This document shows, piece after piece, positions 35,880-44,263 of a DNA stretch of 64,000 nucleotides (positions are counted from its first letter, which is position 1; every line of letters starts with the position of its first letter). The position numbers and the translations under genes were made by a program. Under the pieces are notes generated by a model. The model saw only the letters and a program-made list of their open reading frames with translations, ran no database searches and was not told the origin of the DNA. The DNA is from an uncultured Eubacterium sp. (GTDB lineage: Bacteria > Bacillota > Clostridia > Lachnospirales > Lachnospiraceae), in the NCBI GenBank assembly GCA_910584345.1, contig CAJTZX010000011.1, forward strand, positions 15,513-79,512, in the 5' to 3' direction.

Positions 35880-36532
35880 TGATAGCACGTATCCTTTCGA
35901 TTTTTATTGGTTATCTGTTCGGATTGTTTACCACTGGTTATTTTTATGCAAAGCATATGCACGTAGATATCCGCAGCATGGGCAGCGGTAATATCGGGAC
36001 GACCAATACGTTTCGTACGCTTGGGAAAAAAGCGGGTGTGATAGTGTTTTTAGGCGATGGTTTCAAAGGGGTGTTTGCAGTACTGCTTGTGTGGCTGCTC
36101 TTTCATAACCAATATGTCGGCGGAATTAAAATACTGGAAGCTTATGCGGGGCTTGGAGCGGTTCTTGGCCATAATTTTCCCATTCATTTAAAGCTAAAAG
36201 GCGGCAAAGGAATTGCAACGACTGCCGGTATGATGCTGGCGTTTTGTCCGTGGGCGGTTCCGGTATGCCTGGTGTTGTTTACACTCAGCATTTTTGTGAA
36301 AAAGTATGTTTCGGTAGGTTCTCTGCTAGTATGCTTGGGATTTTTTGTACAGACAGTTTTGTTTGGGAACAGCGGGGTATTGGGTGCGCCGCAATGGGCT
36401 TTGACAGAAATATATATTGTTGTCGGACTGGTATGTCTGCTTGGGGTAATCCGCCATCAGTCCAATATTAAGCGGCTGTTAAGCGGTACGGAAAATAAAG
36501 TTTTCGTACAGGAAGAGCAAAGAAAATCATAA
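35876..36532 (+). CDS. plsY: Glycerol-3-phosphate acyltransferase PlsY
   Basis: A 218-residue membrane acyltransferase using acyl-phosphate to make lysophosphatidic acid. The three PlsY motifs are present: SMGSGNIGTTNTFRTLG, LGHNFPIHLKLKGGKGIAT and the C-terminal GVIRHQSNIKRLLSGTE. About five hydrophobic helices are seen. The start is ATGATG within the end of der. It is paired with gpsA, giving two consecutive steps of phospholipid synthesis. Confidence 0.95.
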   Translation: MMIARILSIFIGYLFGLFTTGYFYAKHMHVDIRSMGSGNIGTTNTFRTLGKKAGVIVFLGDGFKGVFAVLLVWLLFHNQYVGGIKILEAYAGLGAVLGHNFPIHLKLKGGKGIATTAGMMLAFCPWAVPVCLVLFTLSIFVKKYVSVGSLLVCLGFFVQTVLFGNSGVLGAPQWALTEIYIVVGLVCLLGVIRHQSNIKRLLSGTENKVFVQEEQRKS

Positions 36533-36638
36533 ACATCTGCCGCAGAAGACTAAAAATGAGAAGGAAATCAAATCAGAAGGAAATCATCATTTGAATCAAA
36601 TCGAAAATAAAAGGAACGATTCAGAAAGAAGGAAATTA

Positions 36639-37652
36639 ATGGCGAAATTAGGAATTATAGGTGCAGGAAGCTGGGGAACGGCGCTGGCTGTTGTATTGGA
36701 AAAGAATGGACATGACGTTGTGATCTGGTCTGCAATAGAAGCGGAGATTCAGATGTTTCAAGAGCATCATGAGCATAAAGAAAAGCTGCCTGGTATTAAG
36801 CTGGCAGATAACATCCGCTATACCGTACAGCTGCAGGAGGCAGTAGTTGGCATGGATGCGCTTGTACTGGCTGTTCCGTCTATGTATGCGAGACAGACAG
36901 CTGGACGTATGGCACAGTATGTATCAGACGGTCAGCTGATTGTAAGTGTGGCGAAGGGAATCGAGGAAGATACACTGATGACGCTGTCGCAGATTATAAA
37001 ACAGGAAATTCCACAGTCAGTTCCTGCTGTTTTATGCGGGCCGTCCCATGCGGAGGAAGTCGGGCGTGGAATGCCGTCTGCGCTTGTAGCCGGTGCGAAG
37101 AGAAGAGATACAGCGGAACGTGTACAGCATTATTTTATGAATGAGGCGTTTCGTGTCTATACGAGTCCGGATGTGCTGGGCATGGAAATCGGAGCTTCCT
37201 TAAAAAATGTAATTGCGCTGGCGGCAGGAATGGCAGATGGCCTTGGATATGGAGATAATACGAAAGCTGCGCTTATCACAAGAGGAATCAATGAGATTGG
37301 GCGCCTGGGACTTGCAATGGGCGCGAAATACGAAACGTTAAGCGGGCTGACCGGTATTGGAGATTTGATTGTAACATGTGCGAGTATGCATAGCCGCAAC
37401 CGAAGGGCCGGAATACTGATGGGTAAAGGATACAGTATGCAGCAGGCGATGGATGAAGTAAAGATGGTCGTAGAGGGCGTTTATTCTGCAAAGGCAGCTA
37501 TGGGCCTGGCACAAAAATATGGTGTGGATCTGCCGATTATCGGACAGGTCAATGCGGCATTGTTTGAAAATAAGCCGGTAAAGGATGCAGTATACGAATT
37601 GATGACCAGGGATAAAAAAGTGGAACATGACGAACTTGCCTGGGAGGAGTAA
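36639..37652 (+). CDS. gpsA: Glycerol-3-phosphate dehydrogenase [NAD(P)+]
   Basis: A 337-residue enzyme from the ATG at 36639, which follows AAGAAGGAA and places the Rossmann motif GIIGAGSWGTALAV at the N-terminus; an in-frame ATG 48 bases upstream gives an unlikely polar extension. CGPSHAEEVGRGMPSA, ASLKNVIALAAGMADGLGYG and SGLTGIGDLIVTC are family hallmarks. It makes sn-glycerol-3-phosphate, the substrate of PlsY encoded just before. Confidence 0.95.
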   Translation: MAKLGIIGAGSWGTALAVVLEKNGHDVVIWSAIEAEIQMFQEHHEHKEKLPGIKLADNIRYTVQLQEAVVGMDALVLAVPSMYARQTAGRMAQYVSDGQLIVSVAKGIEEDTLMTLSQIIKQEIPQSVPAVLCGPSHAEEVGRGMPSALVAGAKRRDTAERVQHYFMNEAFRVYTSPDVLGMEIGASLKNVIALAAGMADGLGYGDNTKAALITRGINEIGRLGLAMGAKYETLSGLTGIGDLIVTCASMHSRNRRAGILMGKGYSMQQAMDEVKMVVEGVYSAKAAMGLAQKYGVDLPIIGQVNAALFENKPVKDAVYELMTRDKKVEHDELAWEE

Positions 37653-37656
37653 GCAT

Positions 37657-38976
37657 ATGGATGACAGGCAGGCAAGAGCATTTTTAAAAGAGATCAGCGC
37701 ATATGGGAGCGTATACGGCCTTGAGAGTATCCGCAGCCTGATGGCACGTTTAGGAAATGTGCAGGAACAGCTGACGGTCATTCATGTCGCGGGAACGAAT
37801 GGCAAAGGGTCGATATGTGCGATGCTTGCAAGCATCCTGCAGGCAGCCGGATACCGGACGGGTGTGTATGCGTCTCCTGCAGTATTTGAACCGGAAGAAA
37901 TCATGAGAGTTAACGGGAAATATATCTCAAAGGAAGTATTTACAGAGCTTGTACAGAAGGTGCAGGCAGCATGTGTGGATATGCAGAAAGAGGGGTTGCC
38001 GCATCCAACAGTTTTTGAGGTGGAGACAGCAATCGCTTTTTGCTTTTTTAAAAAGGAGGATTGCGATCTGGTGCTTCTGGAAACCGGGCTTGGAGGCGCT
38101 ATGGATGCGACAAATCTGATTTCGCATCCGTTGTGCAGTGTGTTATCTTCGATTAGCATGGATCATATGGCGCTTCTTGGACAGACATTAGAAGAAATCG
38201 CAGCCGCAAAGGCGGGAATTATGAAACCGGGATGTCCCTGTGTATCATCGGAACAGCCGCCGGAAGTGACAGCCGTATTAAAAAAAGCAGCGGCGGAAAT
38301 TGGAAGTGAGCTTCGTATCGCAGACAATTCGTGTATCCGCAGTTTTTCCTTTGATGGTGAAAAAAGCAGATTTGAAGCAGATACCGGTTGGATTGACAGC
38401 TGTCTTTGCGGAACGCTTGCCCTGTCTGGCGCATGTCAGAAAGAAAATCTGTCTTGTGTGTTGGAAGTGATCCGCCTTTTGAAAGAGCAGAACATGCGGA
38501 TTACCCGGGAAGCTGTGCTGGAAGGGCTTTTGCATGTGCGTCTGCCAGGACGTTTTGAAAAGATTTCAGATAAGCCGGATTTTTACATCGATGGTGCACA
38601 TAATGAAGGCGCTGCACGCAGTTTGCAGGAAACGGTCATCCGATGTTTTGCAGGCCGCAGAGTCGTTTATATGATCGGTGTGTTTGCAGATAAAGAATAC
38701 GAAAAGCTGCTGCAGATCATGCTTCCGTATGCGGCCCAGGTATTTACGGTAACGCCGCGCCATGAAAGGGCATTAGACGGAAAAAAGCTTGCGCAGACGG
38801 CAAAAAAAATGCATTCTTCTGTTACTTTTGTGCCGGATATCATGCAGGCGGCAGAGTTGGCGGCGAAAGCAGCCGGCAGGACAGGAGTCGTGCTGGCATT
38901 TGGATCGTTTTCTTATTTGGGCGAGTTAAAAGCAGGATGGAAAAAGACTAAGAAAGCAGGCAGAAATGATGGATGA
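37657..38976 (+). CDS. folC: Folylpolyglutamate synthase / dihydrofolate synthase
   Basis: A 439-residue Mur-ligase-like enzyme starting at the ATG at 37657, four bases past gpsA, with GGGAGGAG upstream. The ATP loop HVAGTNGKGSICAML and LLETGLGGAMDATN are diagnostic. It adds glutamate to dihydropteroate and folates. It opens a folate operon: folE overlaps its end by 11 bases and folP, folBK follow. Confidence 0.93.
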   Translation: MDDRQARAFLKEISAYGSVYGLESIRSLMARLGNVQEQLTVIHVAGTNGKGSICAMLASILQAAGYRTGVYASPAVFEPEEIMRVNGKYISKEVFTELVQKVQAACVDMQKEGLPHPTVFEVETAIAFCFFKKEDCDLVLLETGLGGAMDATNLISHPLCSVLSSISMDHMALLGQTLEEIAAAKAGIMKPGCPCVSSEQPPEVTAVLKKAAAEIGSELRIADNSCIRSFSFDGEKSRFEADTGWIDSCLCGTLALSGACQKENLSCVLEVIRLLKEQNMRITREAVLEGLLHVRLPGRFEKISDKPDFYIDGAHNEGAARSLQETVIRCFAGRRVVYMIGVFADKEYEKLLQIMLPYAAQVFTVTPRHERALDGKKLAQTAKKMHSSVTFVPDIMQAAELAAKAAGRTGVVLAFGSFSYLGELKAGWKKTKKAGRNDG

Positions 38977-39532
38977 AGATAAAATTATACAAGGAGTTCG
39001 GTTGCTGCTGGAGGGAATCGGGGAAGACCCTGCAAGGGAAGGGCTGATAGAGACGCCTCAGCGGATTGCAAGGATGTATCAGGAGATTTTTGCAGGAATG
39101 ACGCAAAACGCCGGTGAGCCGCTGGCTAAAACATTTCATACGCAGCATACAGATATGGTGCTTGAGAAGGATATTATGTTTTATTCTACGTGTGAGCATC
39201 ATCTGCTGCCGTTTTATGGAAAAGCGCATGTGGCATATATTCCAAATGGCAAAGTTGCAGGTCTTAGCAAACTGGCCCGTACGGTGGAAATATTTGCCCG
39301 CAGGCTTCAGCTGCAGGAGCGTATGACGGCGCAGATTGCGGATGCGGTGATGCAGCATTTAGCGCCGTTGGGTGTGATGGTGATGGTGGAAGCGGAACAT
39401 ATGTGCATGACGATGCGGGGGATCAAAAAACCGGGCAGTAAGACAGTGACCTATGCGGCAAGAGGGGTATTTCAACAAGATGATTCTTTACAGAATCGTT
39501 TTTTTCAGATGATGAACAGGATGAATATATGA
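38966..39532 (+). CDS. folE: GTP cyclohydrolase I
   Basis: A 188-residue enzyme making dihydroneopterin triphosphate from GTP. The zinc and active-site segment FYSTCEHHLLPFYGKAHVAY and the C-terminal EAEHMCMTMRGIKKPGS are intact. The start lies within the end of folC (ATGATGGATGAAG). Type I (zinc) family, not FolE2. Confidence 0.95.
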   Translation: MMDEDKIIQGVRLLLEGIGEDPAREGLIETPQRIARMYQEIFAGMTQNAGEPLAKTFHTQHTDMVLEKDIMFYSTCEHHLLPFYGKAHVAYIPNGKVAGLSKLARTVEIFARRLQLQERMTAQIADAVMQHLAPLGVMVMVEAEHMCMTMRGIKKPGSKTVTYAARGVFQQDDSLQNRFFQMMNRMNI

Positions 39533-40341
39533 AAATAGGAACAAAAGAATTTCATTTGGAACACAAAACATACATTATGGGAATTTTAAACGTTACGCCG
39601 GATTCTTTTTCGGACGGCGGCAAATGGAACAGACAGGATGCAGCGTTAAAGCACACGGAGCAGATGATTCAGGAAGGGGCCGATATCATTGATATAGGCG
39701 GAGAATCTACAAGGCCGGGCTATGAGCCGGTCTTAGCCGAAGAAGAAATCGAGCGTGTGATACCTGTCATTGAAAAAATCAGGCAGCATTTTGATATCCC
39801 GATTTCCATTGACACGTATAAAAGTACGGTTGCAAAAGCGGCAATTGCAGCGGGGGCTGACCTGGTCAATGATATCTGGGGATTAAAATACGATGCCAGT
39901 CTTGCGGGAGTGATTGCAGATGCCGGTGTGGCCTGCTGTCTGATGCATAACCGCAGTCAGATACAGGAGCATCCTTACGAGAATTTTATGGAAGATCTGC
40001 TGATGGATTTGCGGGAAACGGTACAGACTGCAAAAAATGCAGGAATCAAAGAAGATAAAATCATATTGGACCCAGGCGTAGGATTTGCGAAAAGTTATGA
40101 AAATAATCTGGAAGCGATTCGATGTCTGGATCAGTGCAGACAGCTTGGTTTTCCAATTCTTTTAGGAGCTTCGCGCAAATCTGTCATCGGACTGACTTTG
40201 GATTTGCCGGTTACGAGCCGTTTGGAAGGAACGCTTGTTACGACTGTATTTGCAGTGATAAAGCAATGTTCGTTTGTGCGGGTGCATGATGTGAAAGAAA
40301 ATGTGCGTGCGGTGCGCATGGCTGAGGCAATTTTGTATTAG
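39529..40341 (+). CDS. folP: Dihydropteroate synthase
   Basis: A 270-residue TIM-barrel enzyme, the target of sulfonamides. Signatures are GILNVTPDSFSDGGKW, IDIGGESTRPGYEPV and the C-terminal SVIGLTLDLPVTSRLEGT. It overlaps folE by four bases. Confidence 0.95.
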   Translation: MKIGTKEFHLEHKTYIMGILNVTPDSFSDGGKWNRQDAALKHTEQMIQEGADIIDIGGESTRPGYEPVLAEEEIERVIPVIEKIRQHFDIPISIDTYKSTVAKAAIAAGADLVNDIWGLKYDASLAGVIADAGVACCLMHNRSQIQEHPYENFMEDLLMDLRETVQTAKNAGIKEDKIILDPGVGFAKSYENNLEAIRCLDQCRQLGFPILLGASRKSVIGLTLDLPVTSRLEGTLVTTVFAVIKQCSFVRVHDVKENVRAVRMAEAILY

Positions 40342-40417
40342 TTTATCGTTTGACTTTAGGAACAGTTCCTTAGGAAAAGGTTGGAAGAAATTTTAGAAAT
40401 ACGAGGGAGAGAGACTT

Positions 40418-41248
40418 ATGGATCAGATTATTATTCAGGATTTAAGCATCTACGCAAAACATGGTGTTTACATGGAAGAAAACATTTTAGGACAGCAGTT
40501 TTTAGTATCTGTCTATATAGATTTGGACTTGTCCAGGGCCGGACAGACGGATGATCTGCAGCATACGATTGATTATGGAAAGATCTGTCATTTTGTCACG
40601 AATTATATGCAGTCTCATACATTTAAACTGATTGAAGCAGCGGCAGAGCATTTGGCAGAAGAGCTTTTGCTAAAATACGAACAGATGAAAAAGGTTCGGA
40701 TCAAAGTGAAAAAACCGTGGGCGCCGATTGGACTTCCGATTAAAAATGTCTGTGTATCCGTAGACCGGACGCGCCATAATGTTTATCTTTCGCTCGGTTC
40801 CAATCTTGGTGACAGGCAGGCATATCTGCAGCAGGCAATCAAGGAGCTGGATGCATTGGATTCCTGTAAAGTATGTGAGCAGTCGAAAGTGATAGAGACA
40901 GAGCCTTACGGAGATGTGCCGCAGGATAAATTTTTAAACTGCGTCGTTCGCATCGAGACGGTTTTAAACCCGCAGCAGCTTTTAGAAGCGCTGCATGCAA
41001 TAGAAGCGAATGCAAACAGAACAAGAGATATTCATTGGGGTCCGCGCACTTTGGATTTGGACATTTTATTTTACGATCACATTACGGTGAATACGCCCCA
41101 GCTTACGATTCCTCATGCCGATATGCATAACCGCAGCTTTGTGTTAGAACCGCTTTGTGAAATTGCGCCCTGGTATCAGCATCCGGTATTGCATAAAACG
41201 GTACAGCAGCTTTTCGACCAGCTGGTGAAAGACGATGACTGGTTATAA
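40418..41248 (+). CDS. folBK: Fused dihydroneopterin aldolase / HPPK
   Basis: A 276-residue bifunctional protein. Residues 1 to about 117 are FolB (IIIQDLSIYAKHGVYMEEN; the conserved Glu and Lys region VRIKVKKPWAPI). From about residue 122 it is FolK (NVYLSLGSNLGDRQAYLQQA; RTLDLDILFYDH). The fusion carries out two successive steps of pterin synthesis and is common in Clostridia. It follows folP by 76 bases with GGGAGAGAG upstream. Confidence 0.94.
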   Translation: MDQIIIQDLSIYAKHGVYMEENILGQQFLVSVYIDLDLSRAGQTDDLQHTIDYGKICHFVTNYMQSHTFKLIEAAAEHLAEELLLKYEQMKKVRIKVKKPWAPIGLPIKNVCVSVDRTRHNVYLSLGSNLGDRQAYLQQAIKELDALDSCKVCEQSKVIETEPYGDVPQDKFLNCVVRIETVLNPQQLLEALHAIEANANRTRDIHWGPRTLDLDILFYDHITVNTPQLTIPHADMHNRSFVLEPLCEIAPWYQHPVLHKTVQQLFDQLVKDDDWL

Positions 41249-42035
41249 CAACAGGGCAGGCAATGCGGCAAAAAAGCTTACGTGGAAGGAACTGTTATAT
41301 GCTGCGGCGCCTGCGCTGTTTTATATGGTGATTCTAAATGCGGCGCACGTGTTTTTTGTCTTTCTTGGTTTTTCAGATTCAAGGATTTTGTTGCAGGCAA
41401 TGTCAGTGTTTGTCAGCCTGTTGTTTTTTTGCTGGTATGCGGTTCGGACTCATCTTAAGATCAGAAGCCGGAAAAAGGGAATTTATCGCTATCCGGCTTC
41501 GTTTTGTTATGTGGTCGCTGTCGTAATGTGCGGGGTTGTGAACAATTATCTGTTTTCCATTTTGATGTCTGTTGTCAGGAAGTTTTCTTCGGATTATTGG
41601 AGAGTGGCTCAGAATTTTTATAAACAGAATTTGTTGTTGGAAATCGTAGCTTTGTGTATCCTTGGGCCGTTTGTGGAGGAGCTTGTATACCGGGGGTTTG
41701 TTTATCAAAGACTGCGGGAAAGCGCCAGTGAGACAAAAGCGGCCGTATGGTCTGCGTTGCTGTTTGGGGCGATGCATTTTAATCTGGTGCAGTTTGTGTA
41801 TGCGTTTGTTCTGGGACTTTTGCTGGCGCATATTGTATCTAAGACAGGAAGCTTATTTACGGCCATTGCTGCGCATATGGCGGCAAATCTTGTATCTGTG
41901 CTCTGGGAAGAGACGGACTGGTTGGATTTTTTGAATCAGACCGGCATCCGGCAGCATGGTGCAGCGGCAATTAGTTTAGTTTTGATGTGGATCTTTTTGT
42001 CTTATGGGAATCAGTTGCAAAAGAAAATTCGATAG
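41235..42035 (+). CDS. CPBP family intramembrane metalloprotease
   Basis: A 266-residue membrane protein with about seven hydrophobic helices. The CPBP (Abi/Rce1-like) motifs are complete: EELVYRGFVYQRLR (motif 1 EExxxR), LFGAMHFN (motif 2) and AAHMAANL (motif 3). The start overlaps folBK by 14 bases. The substrate is unknown. A decayed second copy of the gene end lies about 600 bases downstream. Confidence 0.87.
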   Translation: MTGYNNRAGNAAKKLTWKELLYAAAPALFYMVILNAAHVFFVFLGFSDSRILLQAMSVFVSLLFFCWYAVRTHLKIRSRKKGIYRYPASFCYVVAVVMCGVVNNYLFSILMSVVRKFSSDYWRVAQNFYKQNLLLEIVALCILGPFVEELVYRGFVYQRLRESASETKAAVWSALLFGAMHFNLVQFVYAFVLGLLLAHIVSKTGSLFTAIAAHMAANLVSVLWEETDWLDFLNQTGIRQHGAAAISLVLMWIFLSYGNQLQKKIR

Positions 42036-42037
42036 AG

Positions 42038-42082
42038 AAATCCTCTTGCATGAAACGAAGGTTTGTGTAAGAGGATTTTTTT
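42038..42082 (+). terminator. Terminator closing the folate/CPBP operon
   Basis: AAATCCTCTT (42038-42047) pairs with AAGAGGATTT (42069-42078) and is followed by a T-run. Confidence 0.85.
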
Positions 42083-42127
42083 GATATAAATGATCTCTGA
42101 CGTAGAAATTGTTTTAAAAAATATAGT

Positions 42128-42156
42128 TTGACTACAAAACAATATTATGATACAAT
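42128..42156 (+). promoter_or_regulatory. Strong promoter at the left edge of the cluster
   Basis: TTGACT (42128-42133), a 17-base spacer and TACAAT (42151-42156), near consensus. The first sizeable gene downstream starts 740 bases later, so its transcript has a long leader containing two small open frames. Confidence 0.7.
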
Positions 42157-42214
42157 TAACTATGAAAATAGGGTTTTTGGTGACAATCGTGTTTAAGAGG
42201 AATTGTTAAAAGCG

Positions 42215-42313
42215 ATGAGAAGGGAGAGGAGTGGTAATAGTTTAAAACACAGGTTTAAAGACCATAAAGCAGAGATTATTCGGTGTATAGGGTTGAATAA
42301 GTCTTATAGATAG
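42215..42313 (+). CDS. Possible 32-residue peptide
   Basis: ATG at 42215 to TAG at 42311-42313, directly downstream of the promoter at 42128. The peptide (MRRERSGNSLKHRFKDHKAE, then IIRCIGLNKSYR) is very basic with one Cys. AAGAGG lies 14 bases before the ATG, which is rather far. It could be a leader or signalling peptide, or chance. Confidence 0.3.
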   Translation: MRRERSGNSLKHRFKDHKAEIIRCIGLNKSYR

Positions 42314-42316
42314 TAA

Positions 42317-42406
42317 ATGAACGATAAAAGAGACAAGTTTTTTCAGATTTGGCAACTGCCTGAATTAATCATTAGAAAAAAGGGAGAAGAAAAATTATAC
42401 TTGTAA
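42317..42406 (+). CDS. Possible 29-residue peptide
   Basis: ATG at 42317 to TAA at 42404-42406, three bases after the previous small frame. It reads MNDKRDKFFQIWQLPELIIR and a short charged tail. No good ribosome site is seen. It may be a peptide or the start of a lost gene. Confidence 0.22.
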   Translation: MNDKRDKFFQIWQLPELIIRKKGEEKLYL

Positions 42407-42599
42407 GAATTTAGGCGGATTATTAAAAATAGATTCCGGACAGCTCATATGTGTATTTTAAAGGGGTGTAACCGAACGGGACAAGAATGACTGTGCGGAA
42501 AGCATTTTGCGGATGATTATAGTTGAAATGGCGCGCATGTTTCTATAAATAATTGTAATTAAGCCTGCTCTTGATACATGTGAAATGCTTTCTGTAGAG

Positions 42600-42824
42600 G
42601 GCATTGAGTAATTATTGTTTGGCCACATTCTCAATAATTTTATTAATTGGTGTTCGGAGAAGAGATTGAACTGGCTGTTTTTTGAACCAGACTGGTATTG
42701 GACAGAATGATACAATTGTAATTATATTGGCTTTGATAGGAATTTTGGTTTTATGGGAGAACCTGCAAAAGAAAATTGGATGGACGAAGGCAAATTTCTT
42801 TTGGAAGAAGCAAAAAAGTCGTAG
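42600..42824 (+). pseudogene. Decayed C-terminal end of a second CPBP protease
   Basis: The stretch FEPDW...W and the closing ENLQKKIGW match the end of the intact CPBP protein upstream (LDFLNQTG...YGNQLQKKIR) at the DNA level: GCAAAAGAAAATT is shared, as is the preceding TTTTATGGGA. Frameshifts and a stop interrupt it. It may be an old tandem duplicate that was the insertion point of the cluster. Confidence 0.5.
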
Positions 42825-42896
42825 TTTTGTGTAACTTGAGAAAAATCGCATTTCGTGCAAATTTGATGTGTTTTGTTGGGAAAGGTATTAGATAGT

Positions 42897-43979
42897 ATGA
42901 GAATAAAAGAGTCAAATAAAGTGATTTTGAATATGAATGAGCCAGACATTAAATCCTATCCATATTTTGCAAATCTGCTTTCAGTAATTTCAAAAGAAGA
43001 TGGATATGAATGCTGGTTATATAATAATTTTATACAATTAAATTATCCAATTTATGCAGAGAAGGATGGCGCCAGATTAGATTTCTATACTTCTTTATTA
43101 TGGGAAACGTGTCCGTTTGTGAGCTATCAGAAGCTGATCAGATTATTTGTAGATAAAAACTGGCAGGATATCGTACAATTTCTTGTAATGAGTATAGATT
43201 CTGGTTTTTATTGCCGTTTTGTGATTGATACATACTATGTGGAGGCATATGACACGTATTTAAATAATCATATAGTTCATGATATATTTGTGTATGGCTT
43301 TGACATAGAAAATAAAGTTTTTTATGTTGCTGATAATTTTAAATTTGGAAAATATTGCCATGAAATAGTTTCAATAGATCAAATTAAAAACGGATATGAA
43401 TCAATCGAAAAAAGAAATCTTTATGATTGGCTTAATGGAGTAGAGATGATTCGCTTGCAGTATAAAAATAAGTACTATGGGTTTGAACACACATATAAAA
43501 TTGATTTACATCTTATAAAAGATCAAATAAATGATTATCTTAAGGCAGAGGTTACAGTGCTTCAATGGTTCAGGATACCATCAGAACAATGGAAAGAAGG
43601 TAAGGATATTTATGGTATAAATATTTATGGTTGCCTAAAAAAATTTCTTGAAGATATCAAATATGGACGGATGAAAAAAGATATGCGCCCTTTTTGCGTT
43701 TTAATGGAACATAAAAAGATTATGGTAGAAAGAATAAAATACCTAAGGCAAGAAAAACATCTTTTACAGATAGAATGTTTAGAAGAGGATTTTATAGAAA
43801 TTTATAAAGATGCACAAATATTAAATAGTTTATGGATTAAGTTTTGCATTACGTCTGATAATAAATTATTGGATAGTATGATGAAAAGAATAGATAGTAT
43901 AAATTTAATGGAAGAGTATGTAATGGAATTATTGATTGAAGAATTATCGAAGATATGTAATCAAAAATTTTTGGAATAA
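42897..43979 (+). CDS. BtrH-like papain-fold acyltransferase
   Basis: A 360-residue protein from the ATG at 42897 (GGGAAAGG upstream). The N-terminal half has the features of the BtrH_N / C39-like cysteine fold: a probable nucleophile Cys39 in YECWLYNNFIQL, a probable His in NNHIVHDIFVYGFD and a probable Asp in VFYVADNFKFG. BtrH moves an aminoacyl chain from a carrier protein onto an aminoglycoside in butirosin synthesis. Here, beside carrier-protein assembly lines without a thioesterase, it is a good candidate for product release or transfer. The C-terminal half is helical with no known motif. The family call is by motif pattern only. Confidence 0.6.
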   Translation: MRIKESNKVILNMNEPDIKSYPYFANLLSVISKEDGYECWLYNNFIQLNYPIYAEKDGARLDFYTSLLWETCPFVSYQKLIRLFVDKNWQDIVQFLVMSIDSGFYCRFVIDTYYVEAYDTYLNNHIVHDIFVYGFDIENKVFYVADNFKFGKYCHEIVSIDQIKNGYESIEKRNLYDWLNGVEMIRLQYKNKYYGFEHTYKIDLHLIKDQINDYLKAEVTVLQWFRIPSEQWKEGKDIYGINIYGCLKKFLEDIKYGRMKKDMRPFCVLMEHKKIMVERIKYLRQEKHLLQIECLEEDFIEIYKDAQILNSLWIKFCITSDNKLLDSMMKRIDSINLMEEYVMELLIEELSKICNQKFLE

Positions 43980-44263
43980 AAGAAAATCAAAAATGTGTTT
44001 GGATTATGAGTGTCTATTAACTTACATAAATAATAAGATTGTACGAAAGAGAGCAAATTATGCTTGGATGCTCATTTTAAAAGAGAAGAAACATGTTTCA
44101 AATCAAAAAATGTGTTTTGGGGTCAAGGGCGTGATGGATTGCAATCATAGAAAGTGTGGGGAATATTAGTATCTGATTTTAAAATCTGGTGTTGACCTTG
44201 TAGAGAACAATATATTGAACTTATTTAAAAGTTATTGGAGAGCTATTATGGGATGGTTAGAGT

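Larger units (their letters stand above)
42083..42896. other. AT-rich junction zone between chromosome and biosynthetic cluster
   Basis: No full gene is visible. It holds a strong promoter, two small open frames and a decayed CPBP gene end, listed separately. Base composition shifts to strongly AT-rich here, so this is the left edge of the transferred segment. Confidence 0.6.

Noticed and set aside
43993..44169. Small plus-strand frame of about 58 codons after the BtrH-like gene
   Set aside because: No ribosome site, odd composition and no recognisable features; probably chance in an AT-rich gap, though a remnant cannot be excluded.
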